Origin: Planctomycetota bacterium
GTDB taxonomy: Bacteria > Planctomycetota > Planctomycetia > Pirellulales > Pirellulaceae
Length of the DNA: 18,909 nucleotides
Assembly: GCA_024277285.1 (NCBI GenBank)
Contig: JAJRVM010000114.1
Location: forward strand, 1-18,909
Direction of reading: 5' to 3'
Shown one piece after another: positions 1-7,486 of this stretch. Position 1 is the first letter of the stretch. The number at the start of each line of letters is the position of its first letter. A program made the position numbers and the translations under genes. The notes under the pieces are model-generated. The model was given only the letters and a program-made list of their open reading frames with translations, did no database searches and was not told the DNA's origin.

Positions 1-217
1 AAATCCCCATCTTGTGGATGAAGTCCTTCTTGCTTTCGGCCCCACGGGCCTCGGCGTAGTTTGGAGCAGGTGATGTGCCACACCGGACGAGCTGCCCTGC
101 GATATGTCGGCCCAACCGCGTGTCCGGAATCGCGTCGACTACTTTGCCAATGCGCGCTGCAAACTTAATCAGTCGGTGCGCCAAGTCATCGCCAATGCGT
201 CTCTTGCGTTTTCCCAT
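1..217 (-). CDS. Four-helix-bundle protein (S23 / 23S rRNA IVS-type), 3' part cut off
   Basis: An open minus-strand frame starts with ATG at 217-215 and runs off the window edge, giving 72 visible residues. The visible part contains MGKRKRRIGDDLAHRL, then RLGRHIAGQLVRCGTSPAPN, then YAEARGAESKKDFIHK. The pattern of an arginine-rich helix, a GxHxxxQLxRxGTSxxxNYxEA segment and an AESxxDFxHK segment is the signature of the four-helix-bundle proteins first found inside 23S rRNA intervening sequences. Family members are about 115-130 residues long, so a little over half is present. The biochemical role of free-standing members is not established. A weak AGG-rich stretch lies upstream of the ATG. 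The gene has no same-strand partner in view. The family call is confident; no function is claimed. Confidence 0.85.
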   Translation of the reverse strand, partial: MGKRKRRIGDDLAHRLIKFAARIGKVVDAIPDTRLGRHIAGQLVRCGTSPAPNYAEARGAESKKDFIHKMGI

Positions 218-279
218 CTTCGCTACCTAATTTCCTTTCCAAGGCCAGAAGCTCGAAAGATCTCGTGGCGCGTTGCCCC

Positions 280-320
280 ATTCCGAATTCCGCATTCCCT
301 ATTGCGCATTCCCTATTTCC
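280..320. repeat. Degenerate heptanucleotide repeat, (ATTCCNN) about 6 units
   Basis: Six consecutive 7-bp units can be read: ATTCCGA, ATTCCGC, ATTCCCT, ATTGCGC, ATTCCCT and a degenerate ATTTCC. The period is exact, with substitutions only. It lies upstream of the divergently read four-helix-bundle gene. Translation in one frame gives a spurious proline/serine/histidine-rich peptide. Confidence 0.75.
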
Positions 321-503
321 GATCGTCATTGTCACTCGCTTCGACTTGGAAACTACTCCGGACTATTTCAATGATTTCGGGAATTCTTGGGCCGCCAAAC
401 ACCTCTTAACCGCTGCCGACGCCGCTTGGGGGAAAGGGGGCACTCTGCGCACTGGCTGCAACCGAATCACACCGAGGGCGAATTCGCGATTCTCAACCCA
501 ATT

Positions 504-589
504 TGCCCGGTTCCGGGGCCGTAAGGCACCGGTGTGGTCGCCCCACCGGGGCTTTTTTTGGGGATTTAGGGATGCCCGGTTCCGGGGCC
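504..589. repeat. 17-bp direct repeat flanking a terminator
   Basis: TGCCCGGTTCCGGGGCC occurs at 504-520 and again at 573-589, identical in both places. The second copy encodes part of the phosphatase C-terminus (SGPGTGHP). The plus-strand terminator lies between the two copies. Each unit is itself partly self-complementary (CCCGG/CCGGG). Confidence 0.75.
540..559 (+). terminator. Canonical intrinsic terminator on the plus strand
   Basis: A perfect GCCCC-ACC-GGGGC hairpin (540-552) is followed directly by seven T residues (553-559). A longer alternative stem (CCGGTGTGG with CCCCACCGG, one mismatch) overlaps it. On the minus strand the stem is not followed by T residues, so it does not serve the phosphatase gene that ends at 566. 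No plus-strand gene lies upstream, so what it terminates is unclear. Confidence 0.6.
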
Positions 590-2125
590 TGACGACCTCG
601 GCAAGGGCTGTTTTGGCGCTCTTGGCCAGAGTGGTTCGGCGCGGTTGGGTCCGCCAATTTCAATCAGCACCATCGTAACATCATCGTATTGTGGCTCGCC
701 CTGACGGTGCGCATTCAGTTGTTCGGTCAAGTAGGGCAGGACATGGTTGCTTGGTTTGTCACGATTCTGAACGAGTGCCACACGGATCTTTTCTCGGCCG
801 AAGAACTCTCCGCTTGGCGACAACGCTTCGCTGACGCCGTCGGTCGTAATGAGCAGACGCTGGCCATTGCTGACAACCTTGCAAGTATCTTCCCAGCTTC
901 CATCTTCGAGCACGCCCAAGACCATGCCGGTTGACGTAAGTTCGTCGATTGTGCCATCGAGCGAGAAGAGCCAGGACGTTTCATGCCCGGCACTGGCATA
1001 TTCCAGTTTCGTGGTGTCACGAGATACGCGTGCCACGGCCATCGTAACGAACCCGACCGCCACGCTCGCTTCGATCAGCACGCGATTGATGTACTGCAGA
1101 ATGGCGGCGGGCGAAGTGTGTTGTCGCGCGGCTTGGACCAAGAGGACCTTGAGCATTGCCGCACTCATCGCTGCCGGCACGCCGTGCCCGGTGACGTCCG
1201 CCACGGTAAACAGGTGGCTGCCGTCGGCCAGTGTAAACGCATCGAAATAGTCACCACCCACATCGTCCGTCGGTTGGAACAGACTGGAGACTCTCAGACC
1301 GGCAACGTTCAACGGTTTGGGGAGCAGGCTCTGCTGGATCTCGCGTGCCTGTGCCATTTGCTGACGCCGGTCCTTGTCCGCTTTTTCGAGTGCCACACTC
1401 ATTGCGTTGATTTCGCGCGCCAGAAAATCCAACTCGGAGCTGCCAAAGGTGTCGCTTTGTGTGCCCAGCTTGCCAGCGCCGATTTTCTTGACCGTGCCAA
1501 CCAGGCGTTTCAGCGGCCGTGCCACAATCCGCCAAAGAACGAGGTTGACAATCGCGGTGGCAACAACGGCCATCAGAAACATCGCGATCAAGCGAGTCAG
1601 CGCGTCGCCAATCACCGCGCGGCGCAGGTTCTCCAGTGTTTCGGAGACATAGATCGTGCTGCCGTCATCGGTATATGAGCCGACGACCAGTTCGCCCGTC
1701 GCGAATTCGGCCTTGTGCGTCGGGCTTTGTGCCGCGCGATGCACGGATGCGAGCATCCCTGGCGACGCGCGGTGATGCGCGTGAGCTTGGACGATCGACG
1801 CCTTCGATTCGACAATGATGTGGTGTCCTGGCGACTGCGCGTCACGCATCTGGCCGCACACCGCGTCGACGTATTGCTGAATGTCATCGCGTCCGTAGCG
1901 GCGAATCTGCAAGACGGCCGGCATGAGTGTCTTGGCCTCCTCGTGCAGCGCGATTCGCTTGTCCTCCATGCGGTCGCTCAATTCGCTCCGATAGTCGTAC
2001 ACCAGGAACACTGCGGCCAGGACGAACCAGGCACCGTTAACCCAGAGCAGCAACTGGGCTCCGATCGTTCGAGCGGGCGGACTTGACTTGGTTTGAACGT
2101 GCACATTCGCCTCATCGGATGCCAT
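566..2125 (-). CDS. Membrane-anchored SpoIIE-type PP2C serine/threonine phosphatase with HAMP domain
   Basis: The predicted 519-residue protein dephosphorylates Ser/Thr residues, typically of anti-anti-sigma or partner-switching proteins (family knowledge). Visible parts are transmembrane segment 1 (about 24-42), an extracytoplasmic sensor region (about 43-177), transmembrane segment 2 (about 178-198), a HAMP linker (RPLKRLVGTVKKIGAGKLG), a coiled linker, and the PP2C domain. The PP2C domain shows AREIQQSLLP, the metal-binding DDVGGDYFD (about 287-295), ADVTGHGVPAAM (about 309-320), TTDGVSEA and the C-terminal QYDDVTMVLIEI. ATG at 2125 was chosen because it places a short cytoplasmic tail before the first membrane segment. 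The frame stays open to 2347, but that extension is low-complexity and shows no domain. No cognate STAS or anti-sigma gene is adjacent, so its target is unknown. The phosphatase call is firm; the start is less so. Confidence 0.92.
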   Translation of the reverse strand: MASDEANVHVQTKSSPPARTIGAQLLLWVNGAWFVLAAVFLVYDYRSELSDRMEDKRIALHEEAKTLMPAVLQIRRYGRDDIQQYVDAVCGQMRDAQSPGHHIIVESKASIVQAHAHHRASPGMLASVHRAAQSPTHKAEFATGELVVGSYTDDGSTIYVSETLENLRRAVIGDALTRLIAMFLMAVVATAIVNLVLWRIVARPLKRLVGTVKKIGAGKLGTQSDTFGSSELDFLAREINAMSVALEKADKDRRQQMAQAREIQQSLLPKPLNVAGLRVSSLFQPTDDVGGDYFDAFTLADGSHLFTVADVTGHGVPAAMSAAMLKVLLVQAARQHTSPAAILQYINRVLIEASVAVGFVTMAVARVSRDTTKLEYASAGHETSWLFSLDGTIDELTSTGMVLGVLEDGSWEDTCKVVSNGQRLLITTDGVSEALSPSGEFFGREKIRVALVQNRDKPSNHVLPYLTEQLNAHRQGEPQYDDVTMVLIEIGGPNRAEPLWPRAPKQPLPRSSGPGTGHP

Positions 2126-2836
2126 CGTTTGGCCGGCATTGGGGCCATGCAACAGTGGTGTTTGCGGATGTCGCCTGCGGTTGGAACCTGCCACAGGATC
2201 CAGTCTAACCTGCGGATGGGTTCGCTGTCGGCCGTGTTGGCTGCCGGTTTCTTGACAGGTCTCGGGATTTCGGCTATTCGTGTGCCCCGAAGTGGGGGGG
2301 GCGTCTGTCGTCGGCCACAGGAAACACGCCGACAGGACCGATTCCACTAAGAACCTTTCACCAAACCGGGGTCAGCTCGCCAGATCGTTCGGCATTCGTT
2401 GCGTCTGCATGAAGAGCGTCTGCATGAAGATTTGTGACAGGTTTTAAGTTAGATGCAAGCGGACGGCCGAATCTTCATGCCGATTCCGGTCGGCGAGTGG
2501 CAATCGCCGTAAGCGCAATAGCGTCACGGGGGCGGAACGCATGGGAATACGCGGCGCCGCACGACGGTGCGCACCGTATTCTAGTGTGCCCGCGCTCGCG
2601 CGTTCTGTCGGTGGAGCTGCCTCGTTCGGTCTGAGCGAGCTTGACACACCCTACGGCGAAAAAATCGGCATTGACGCGCTTTGCATGACATGAAACGATC
2701 GTCGCTCGATAGCATACTTCTCGCGGACGAGCCCATGCCACGGATTGGTGGTTGGCTGCGTTGTCGAGAGGCCTGACCGCTAGGGACCGATCAATACCCT
2801 CAACGGTGACTGCACTAAGTGCTAGCAAATCGACAT
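2126..2836. other. Gene-free stretch between divergent phosphatase and glycosyltransferase
   Basis: This stretch must hold the promoters of the divergently oriented phosphatase and glycosyltransferase genes. A TTGACA at 2641-2646 and a TTGACG at 2671-2676 are possible -35 boxes, but neither has a convincing -10 box at 17 bp. Small overlapping frames (2434-2634 plus, 2475-2828 minus) have arginine/alanine-rich composition and no recognisable motif. The one clear structure is the 15-bp tandem duplication at 2401-2430. Confidence 0.5.
2401..2430. repeat. Perfect 15-bp tandem duplication
   Basis: GCGTCTGCATGAAGA occurs twice back to back (2401-2415 and 2416-2430) with no mismatch. It is non-coding under the start chosen for the phosphatase. 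The period is the same as at three other sites in this window. Confidence 0.9.
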
Positions 2837-4000
2837 ATGCCTCAAACCTTGCCTCAACCGACGAGCGACGTCGCGATTTGTACGGTCGTTACGGGGAATT
2901 TTCTCCATTTTGCGCTGGCGTTGATCCGTAGCGTCCGGCGATTTCACGCAGAAATCCCGATCGTAGTGTGTCTGGTCGACCGTGCGGCGCCGCTACCAGA
3001 ATTGGACGATCGCAATGTGTCGTTCGTTTTTGCCGACCAATTGAATGTGCCGGATTGGGATCGGTTTCGCTTCCAATACACCGCATTCGAGTTGTCGTGT
3101 GCATTGAAGCCGAATGTCATCAAGCACAGTCTTACGCTGCCGGGAATATCCCGCGTCGTCTACTTGGATTCCGACATCCAATTGTATCAGCGGCTGGACC
3201 GGTTTCTTGCTGAGACGAGCGAGTATAGCATTGCATTGACGCCTCACTTGCTGACCGTTGCGAGTTGCGACGAAACGGAAGCGATGCGCCGACTAGTGGT
3301 CCACTCGGGGGTGTACAACGCGGGCTTCTTGTCCGTTCGCAAGACGCCTTCGGGAAGCGCATTCTTGGAATGGTGGCAAGCGTTGCTAGCCAAAGCATCG
3401 ATCGTCGACGCGATGCGAGGTATGTATGTCGACCAGCGTCCACTTGACCTTGTCCCCGGACTGTTTGACGGTGTGAAAATCGTCCGCCGCACGGGATTTC
3501 ACATGGCCTACTGGAATCTCCACGAAGATCGTCTGTTCATGGACGGGGACGTTTACCGATTGGGGTGTGGCAATACGCTTTCCCTGTTTCATTTCAGCGG
3601 CATCAACCCCGACGATCCTGATGTGCTGTCGAAGTACGTCGACCCATCGAACATGGTCGATTGTTCGACGGTCCGCACCCTTGTGACGAATTATCTTGAC
3701 GATCTGCGCGCCTGCGGTCGTTTGCACTACGGACGTTTACCGTACGGTTTTTCGCAGCTCTCGGACGGGACCGAGATCGTGGACGCGTGGCGCGAGGCGA
3801 TTCGCATGGACCACGAGGCGTTGTTGGACATCGAAGACCCGTTTGATGTTGATCGGTACTCCGATTTGCACTGCCGGTTCAATGCGGCTGAGATCGATGC
3901 GATGAAATCACGCCGCCAACGTCGCACTCGACTCACCAAGCGTTTGGGCGGTGCCGTCCGACGCTGGCTGTCGTTCACTCGTGTCCAACAGGCAGCGTGA
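2837..4000 (+). CDS. GT8-like GT-A fold glycosyltransferase
   Basis: The predicted 387-residue protein is likely a cytoplasmic sugar transferase using a nucleotide-sugar donor. The N-terminus (AICTVVTGNFLHFALALIRS) has the pattern of a first GT-A beta strand and helix. VYLDSDIQLY (about 109-118) carries the DxD metal and nucleotide motif as D-S-D. HSGVYNAGFLSVR and FLEWWQ follow, as in planctomycete and cyanobacterial GT8-like proteins, and then YVDQRPLDLVP and a C-terminal FHFSGINP. The C-terminal 40 residues are very basic. I chose ATG at 2837; a GTG at 2819 adds six residues, and neither has a clear ribosome-binding site. It is the only plus-strand glycosyltransferase and lies just outside the polysaccharide island, so a shared role is inferred from context. 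Donor and acceptor are unknown. Confidence 0.85.
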   Translation: MPQTLPQPTSDVAICTVVTGNFLHFALALIRSVRRFHAEIPIVVCLVDRAAPLPELDDRNVSFVFADQLNVPDWDRFRFQYTAFELSCALKPNVIKHSLTLPGISRVVYLDSDIQLYQRLDRFLAETSEYSIALTPHLLTVASCDETEAMRRLVVHSGVYNAGFLSVRKTPSGSAFLEWWQALLAKASIVDAMRGMYVDQRPLDLVPGLFDGVKIVRRTGFHMAYWNLHEDRLFMDGDVYRLGCGNTLSLFHFSGINPDDPDVLSKYVDPSNMVDCSTVRTLVTNYLDDLRACGRLHYGRLPYGFSQLSDGTEIVDAWREAIRMDHEALLDIEDPFDVDRYSDLHCRFNAAEIDAMKSRRQRRTRLTKRLGGAVRRWLSFTRVQQAA

Positions 4001-4087
4001 TCGCTTCAGAGCGACTCGGCCAGTAATTCTTCGATACGGCGACGCATGGCCCAGAGGACGGAATTATGGCGGGCAGAGAGGACGCTC

Positions 4088-4342
4088 ATCAACGCACGCT
4101 TGTTCTCTTGCCCATCATATTCTTTTGCCCTCTTCTCCTGCCGCGCTGATGGCCTGCGTTCTGGCTGTTCTCCTTGGAGGGCAAAGAAAATGACGGGCAA
4201 AAAAGAAGTGTGATGCCAGCCTCGTATCTGCCCGTAGGATGTCTGACTTCGACTGTTAGCTGCCTGTGCGCCTCACATCGGCCGCTCGCTCGCGGAACAA
4301 GAACGGGATAAGCAGAACCACTACAGATCAGCAAGTTTCTAG
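4088..4342 (-). repeat. Dispersed hairpin repeat, copy 1 (inverted relative to copies 2 and 3)
   Basis: The core is two near-complementary arms of about 30 nt. The left arm (4101-4131) ends TTCTTTTGCCCT, and the right arm (4178-4207) begins AGGGCAAAGAAAATGACG. They are separated by about 46 nt of spacer. A further arm of about 135 bp extends to the right (to about 4342). Read on the reverse strand, the whole unit aligns with 16146-16403: GTGGTTCTG, TATCCCGTT, TTGTTCC, GAAGTCAG, CGAGGCTGGCAT and the core. About 34 nt of the core flank and left arm are identical between the two. Boundaries are approximate. Confidence 0.85.
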
Positions 4343-4488
4343 CGGTCCGATCGGGGGGCTCTCGAATGCGCGACACATCTCGGCTTGAATGTGCCGGCGT
4401 TAGGGCTAACTGTTCAGAAAACGGCTCAAGCAATGTATCCATGAGCGTCGATATGATTGATATTGTGCCAGACTTCCGCGTATCCCGG

Positions 4489-4523
4489 AAAGCCGCGTCG
4501 TTACGAAACTAACGCGCGGCTTT
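4489..4523 (-). terminator. Terminator-like hairpin downstream of the GT4 gene
   Basis: A perfect 9-bp stem, AAAGCCGCG (4489-4497) with CGCGGCTTT (4515-4523), encloses a 17-nt loop. It begins 47 nt after the minus-strand stop of the GT4 gene. The stem ends in three T residues on either strand, but no long T run follows, so termination activity is plausible rather than certain. Confidence 0.5.
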
Positions 4524-4570
4524 CTCGTGCGCTTTGCATGCGGTGCGTGCCGTTCCCGTGAGTTGGCCTC

Positions 4571-6028
4571 TCAAGCCGCTCGGTCGGAACGTGGCTCGCT
4601 CTGGCACGTCGGACTCGATTTGGCGGCTTGCAGGATGTCACCGAGCAGTTGTCTGGCAGACGCGTCCCAGGTTGGAACCGCCGGCAGGTGCCTGTCCGTG
4701 GACGGTTTGTGCGAGTTGGCGAAAGCGCCGATTTTCCGCACGAGATCCTCGAGGGCATCGAGCGAGAAGTAGGTGACGTCGCGGCCGCCCACCTCGCGAT
4801 GGATCGGCGTGTCGCTAGCCAATACCTCGGTTCCCTGGTGCAGTGCTTCGATGATCGGCAGCCCATACCCTTCGGCCAGCGAGCCGTAGATCATGGCGCG
4901 TGCGTGGCGGTACATGTATCGTACTTCTTCGTCCGTGGCATCGGTGAGCCAGAATAACTTGGTGCCCAGGCAAGGGTGGTTTTCAATGCGCTGCTGAATG
5001 TCGTCGCATTTCCAGCCAGCGCGGCCCACGAGTACCAGTTTTGCCGCTCCACCCTGTTGCCAGTATCGGTCGAATGCGGAAACGAGCCACTGGTGATTCT
5101 TGCGTGGTTCGATCGTTCCGACACTCAGGAACGCAGGCTCAGCCCCGTTGAATATGGCACTAATCGACTTGCGTGGCGGCACGTGCTGTGCGGTGGGAAC
5201 CAGGTCGGCGCCCAGGCGAAATACGCGGAAGTGCTCAGCAGTGAGTCGAGGTGTTCTTGAGCCAGAGCCAGAGCCAGAGCCAGAGCCAGAGACCGAGGTT
5301 GAAGTTGAAGTCGATTCTGTCTCGTCATGCTTGCGTCGATAGTAGGCGAACAATTCGTCGCGTACGGTTTGCGAGATGGCCCAGAGTCCATCGACTCGTC
5401 GCAATGCATCATCCAGCCATTTCCCGAAACTCGCGACGATCTTCGGTGCGAAGAACTGGGAGTGCGTCACGGGCAGCAAGTCATACACGACTTGAGCGAT
5501 GTAGCAATTGTGTTGTCGTGCCAGATCGTAGAGTACCGGTGGCGCGTCCCATGACGTGTCGAGCATCAGGACGATGTCGTTGGGCTGCAATTCAATTTCT
5601 CGACCCCGCAGCCGCGCCATGGCAAAAGTGGCGTTACGTACCAGTGACCGCGGGTAGAACGTCTTGCGACAGCGCGTGCCGAGTCGTTGGGCAATTCGAA
5701 CCGTTGCGGGCGAGACGGCCGAAACGCTGTTTGCGACCGATTTTGCGAAGCCTCGTGTGCGCTCGCGAACGCCGTCGAGACAACGCTCGTCCCAGCTCCG
5801 CACACCCGCGATACGCGGCACGGATATCACCCGTCCACGGTAGCACTGTACTGGGATACACTGTACTGGGTTGCCCGAGATTGGGTTGTCCGAGATTGGG
5901 TTGCCGCTCGCGCCGAGCTGGTCTTGCAGTGCCTGAGAGCACTCGGTTACGCGTCTCACGACACGCTGGATTCCGGTGTTGAATCCGGTTTTGGCCGTGT
6001 GGGTTGTGTCGATGATGATCCTGGTCAC
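4571..6028 (-). CDS. GT4-family (GT-B) glycosyltransferase with two tandem-repeat tracts
   Basis: The predicted 485-residue protein transfers a sugar from a nucleotide donor during glycan synthesis. The N-terminus IIIDTTHTAKTGFNTGIQRV is characteristic of a GT4 subgroup. The C-terminal donor domain shows SVGTIEPRKNH (about 303-312), LVLVGRAGW, and AEGYGLPIIEA (about 385-395), whose two glutamates form the family's EX7E motif. GTG at 6028 was chosen because an AAGGTGG ribosome-binding site lies 6 nt upstream and overlaps the stop of the AlgJ-like gene. This implies translational coupling. The frame is open to 6316, but that extension runs antisense-like inside the AlgJ-like gene. Oddities are a pentapeptide repeat tract near residues 42-62, encoded by four 15-bp units, and a Thr-Ser/Gly-Ser tract near 238-257 in the probable interdomain linker. 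Family call is firm; substrate unknown. Confidence 0.9.
   Translation of the reverse strand: MTRIIIDTTHTAKTGFNTGIQRVVRRVTECSQALQDQLGASGNPISDNPISGNPVQCIPVQCYRGRVISVPRIAGVRSWDERCLDGVRERTRGFAKSVANSVSAVSPATVRIAQRLGTRCRKTFYPRSLVRNATFAMARLRGREIELQPNDIVLMLDTSWDAPPVLYDLARQHNCYIAQVVYDLLPVTHSQFFAPKIVASFGKWLDDALRRVDGLWAISQTVRDELFAYYRRKHDETESTSTSTSVSGSGSGSGSGSRTPRLTAEHFRVFRLGADLVPTAQHVPPRKSISAIFNGAEPAFLSVGTIEPRKNHQWLVSAFDRYWQQGGAAKLVLVGRAGWKCDDIQQRIENHPCLGTKLFWLTDATDEEVRYMYRHARAMIYGSLAEGYGLPIIEALHQGTEVLASDTPIHREVGGRDVTYFSLDALEDLVRKIGAFANSHKPSTDRHLPAVPTWDASARQLLGDILQAAKSSPTCQSEPRSDRAA
5261..5290. repeat. (GCCAGA)5 hexanucleotide microsatellite inside the GT4 gene
   Basis: Five perfect GCCAGA units on the plus strand encode alternating Ser-Gly in the GT4 protein. 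An adjoining degenerate stretch up to about 5312 (GAGGTTGAAGTTGAAGTC) encodes Thr-Ser repeats. Six-base units keep the reading frame if the copy number changes. Confidence 0.9.
5845..5904. repeat. Four 15-bp tandem units inside the GT4 gene
   Basis: The units are ACTGTACTGGGATAC, ACTGTACTGGGTTGC, CCGAGATTGGGTTGT and CCGAGATTGGGTTGC. They form two pairs, each differing within the pair at one or two bases. On the minus strand they encode the pentapeptides SGNPI, SDNPI, SGNPV and QCIPV, so the array is in frame. Confidence 0.9.
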
Positions 6029-6034
6029 AGGCTG

Positions 6035-6041
6035 CCACCTT
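6035..6041 (-). promoter_or_regulatory. Ribosome-binding site setting the GTG start of the GT4 gene
   Basis: AAGGTGG on the minus strand lies 6 nt before GTG at 6028 and overlaps the TAA (6042-6040) of the AlgJ-like gene. It supports a short intercistronic gap rather than the long overlapping start. Confidence 0.6.
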
Positions 6042-7320
6042 ATCGTTGACCCCGCACCCTGTCGCGAGCGGCGGTGTGTTGAATGGGATGTTCCGATTGA
6101 ATCGCACCGGGAGTGCCATGCGTTTGTATTGCGGCGAGCGCGTCTTTGCAGAATCCGAAATCGAATTTCGGCCCGTGGACTTCCAGGAACTCGAGCACGA
6201 CGACCTCCTTGTCCAGCAGCACCTGTTGCCAATCGAAGCTGCGCGAATCGACTTTGCCAACGCGCTTCATCTTTACGTTGCCCCCACCCTGCAGCTCGGG
6301 TGGAATCGCGTCGCACCGCAAGATCGTCTTGTAGTAGTAGAGGCTATCGCTGTGCCTGGCGGATTGAGACAGATAGGCGGTATCGACAAGCGTGTGGGTA
6401 AAGCTGGTTCCGACAAAGAGGAAATCGGGGCGTTCTTCATAGGGCAGGGGAGTGACCTCGACAACGGGGTAGGGATTCCTAGGTGTACCGCCGGGGATCG
6501 CCAAGAGGTTTAGCAAGTTGCCCAAATCGTTATCGGTACCGCGGGGCGAGTCGTATTGCACGGCGGCTAACTTGGGAATCGGAATGTGGACTTTCGATTG
6601 GTGGTTGATCGTTTGCAACACCTCACGCCAGACAAGAAAACAGGCCAGGTAGTTCCAATGCGTGCCGGTGCGTGAAAACATCGGTTCATTTTGGTTCTTG
6701 TGGCGACGAAGGATCGCGGGAGCATCAACGTAGTGGACTCCCTGTGCCGTGAACTCGTCTCGGCATTGATCGCAAAACCGACGGTCTTTGAACTGTTGTC
6801 GCTGTTTGACAACTTCATCTGGAAGAAACTCGGGATAGAGCTCTGCCTTGCTCGGCGCGATGACCACCACGAACGCCTTGCCGTGCTCGGCCAGTGTCGC
6901 CTGCAGGGCCTTGATTCGGGCCACGAACTGGTGTGCCTCGGATGGATCGACGGTCGCCGTCGGGTTGGTGTAATGCCGGATGTAGGTCGATTCGTATAAC
7001 CAATGTTTCTTACCGATGACAATGCCGTTTGCCACACCGGTTTTCAGCGAATGATCGAGGGCAAGTTTCGTCTGGTTCCTCGTGCGCACGCTGATCGCTC
7101 GAAAACCAATCTTGCGTGACAGCCGGGCGTTGATGTTGGCGGCAAGTGATCCGTCAAACCAGGTGGAAACGCTGGCCGGTATAGGCTCGGGCGCTGCTTC
7201 CACGCCGCCGAGCGATTGTTCTTTGACGAAATGCCACTGCATCTGCATCACTGGCAGAAACAGAATGAACACGAATCCGACGGTCAGCAGCCGGCGAGTT
7301 GTAAATGGAGGTATGATCAT
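6040..7320 (-). CDS. AlgJ/AlgX-like polysaccharide O-acetyltransferase (SGNH-like)
   Basis: The predicted 426-residue protein likely works with AlgI to acetylate an exported polysaccharide in the periplasm. It has one N-terminal membrane segment (about 10-26, LLTVGFVFILFLPV) that would anchor it facing outward. The body matches the AlgJ/AlgX catalytic fold: KHWLYE (about 105-110), FVVVIAPSKAELYPEFLP (150-167), TGTHWN (218-223) and FVGTSFTHT (302-310). In AlgJ/AlgX the corresponding active-site motifs are D-x-H-W and G-D-S-F. Here the histidine (221) and serine (306) are kept, but the aspartate before THW is Gly219 and GDS is GTS. ATG at 7320 was chosen because it directly precedes the membrane helix; the frame remains open to a TTG at 7437. 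It is followed 11 bp later by the GT4 gene. Confidence 0.85.
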   Translation of the reverse strand: MIIPPFTTRRLLTVGFVFILFLPVMQMQWHFVKEQSLGGVEAAPEPIPASVSTWFDGSLAANINARLSRKIGFRAISVRTRNQTKLALDHSLKTGVANGIVIGKKHWLYESTYIRHYTNPTATVDPSEAHQFVARIKALQATLAEHGKAFVVVIAPSKAELYPEFLPDEVVKQRQQFKDRRFCDQCRDEFTAQGVHYVDAPAILRRHKNQNEPMFSRTGTHWNYLACFLVWREVLQTINHQSKVHIPIPKLAAVQYDSPRGTDNDLGNLLNLLAIPGGTPRNPYPVVEVTPLPYEERPDFLFVGTSFTHTLVDTAYLSQSARHSDSLYYYKTILRCDAIPPELQGGGNVKMKRVGKVDSRSFDWQQVLLDKEVVVLEFLEVHGPKFDFGFCKDALAAIQTHGTPGAIQSEHPIQHTAARDRVRGQR

Positions 7321-7486
7321 GTCGAGATCGTGATCTTGCGTGTTGCAACGTAGTCGATTTGTCGTCCGTCTACGGGGACAAGCCGGCTGTCGTTTGGGGG
7401 CGAGCAACAAGACAACACGACCTCCATGCAAGTCCAACTGCAGCTGGTTGACGCGTTACGGATTAGGTGGTTCATAAGAGCGGTTG

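Larger units (their letters stand above)
218..565. other. Gene-free stretch between the four-helix-bundle gene and the phosphatase
   Basis: No convincing coding frame was found. An open plus frame (265-678) has a low-complexity start (PNSAFPIAHSLFPI) that is simply the translation of the heptamer repeat, and it then runs antisense to the phosphatase. The stretch holds the heptamer repeat at 280-320 and a plus-strand terminator at 540-559. No promoter was recognised. Confidence 0.6.
4001..4570. other. Intergenic stretch between convergent glycosyltransferase genes
   Basis: No coding frame is supported. The stretch holds a small TCGCT-TCAG-AGCGA hairpin right after the plus-strand stop (about 4004-4017), repeat copy 1 (4088-4342), and a terminator-like hairpin at 4489-4523. 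Open frames here read through the repeat and are not credible proteins. Confidence 0.6.

Noticed and set aside
2126..2347. N-terminal extension of the phosphatase to a TTG/ATG-type start at 2347
   Set aside because: The 74 extra residues are Pro/Thr/Arg-rich with no domain, and would leave a long odd tail before the first membrane segment. ATG 2125 fits the family better.
2475..2828. 117-codon minus-strand frame and a 66-codon plus frame in the same gap
   Set aside because: Both are low in recognisable structure and typical of chance frames in GC-rich DNA. They overlap each other.
4089..4442. Frames with PVIFFAL-like starts inside the dispersed repeats
   Set aside because: The peptide is the translation of the hairpin arms. 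Indels shift the frame between copies and similar frames appear on both strands, as expected for an inverted repeat.
6029..6316. Upstream extension of the GT4 gene into the AlgJ-like gene
   Set aside because: It overlaps the C-terminal coding region of the AlgJ-like gene, is Arg-rich, and a ribosome-binding site points to GTG 6028.
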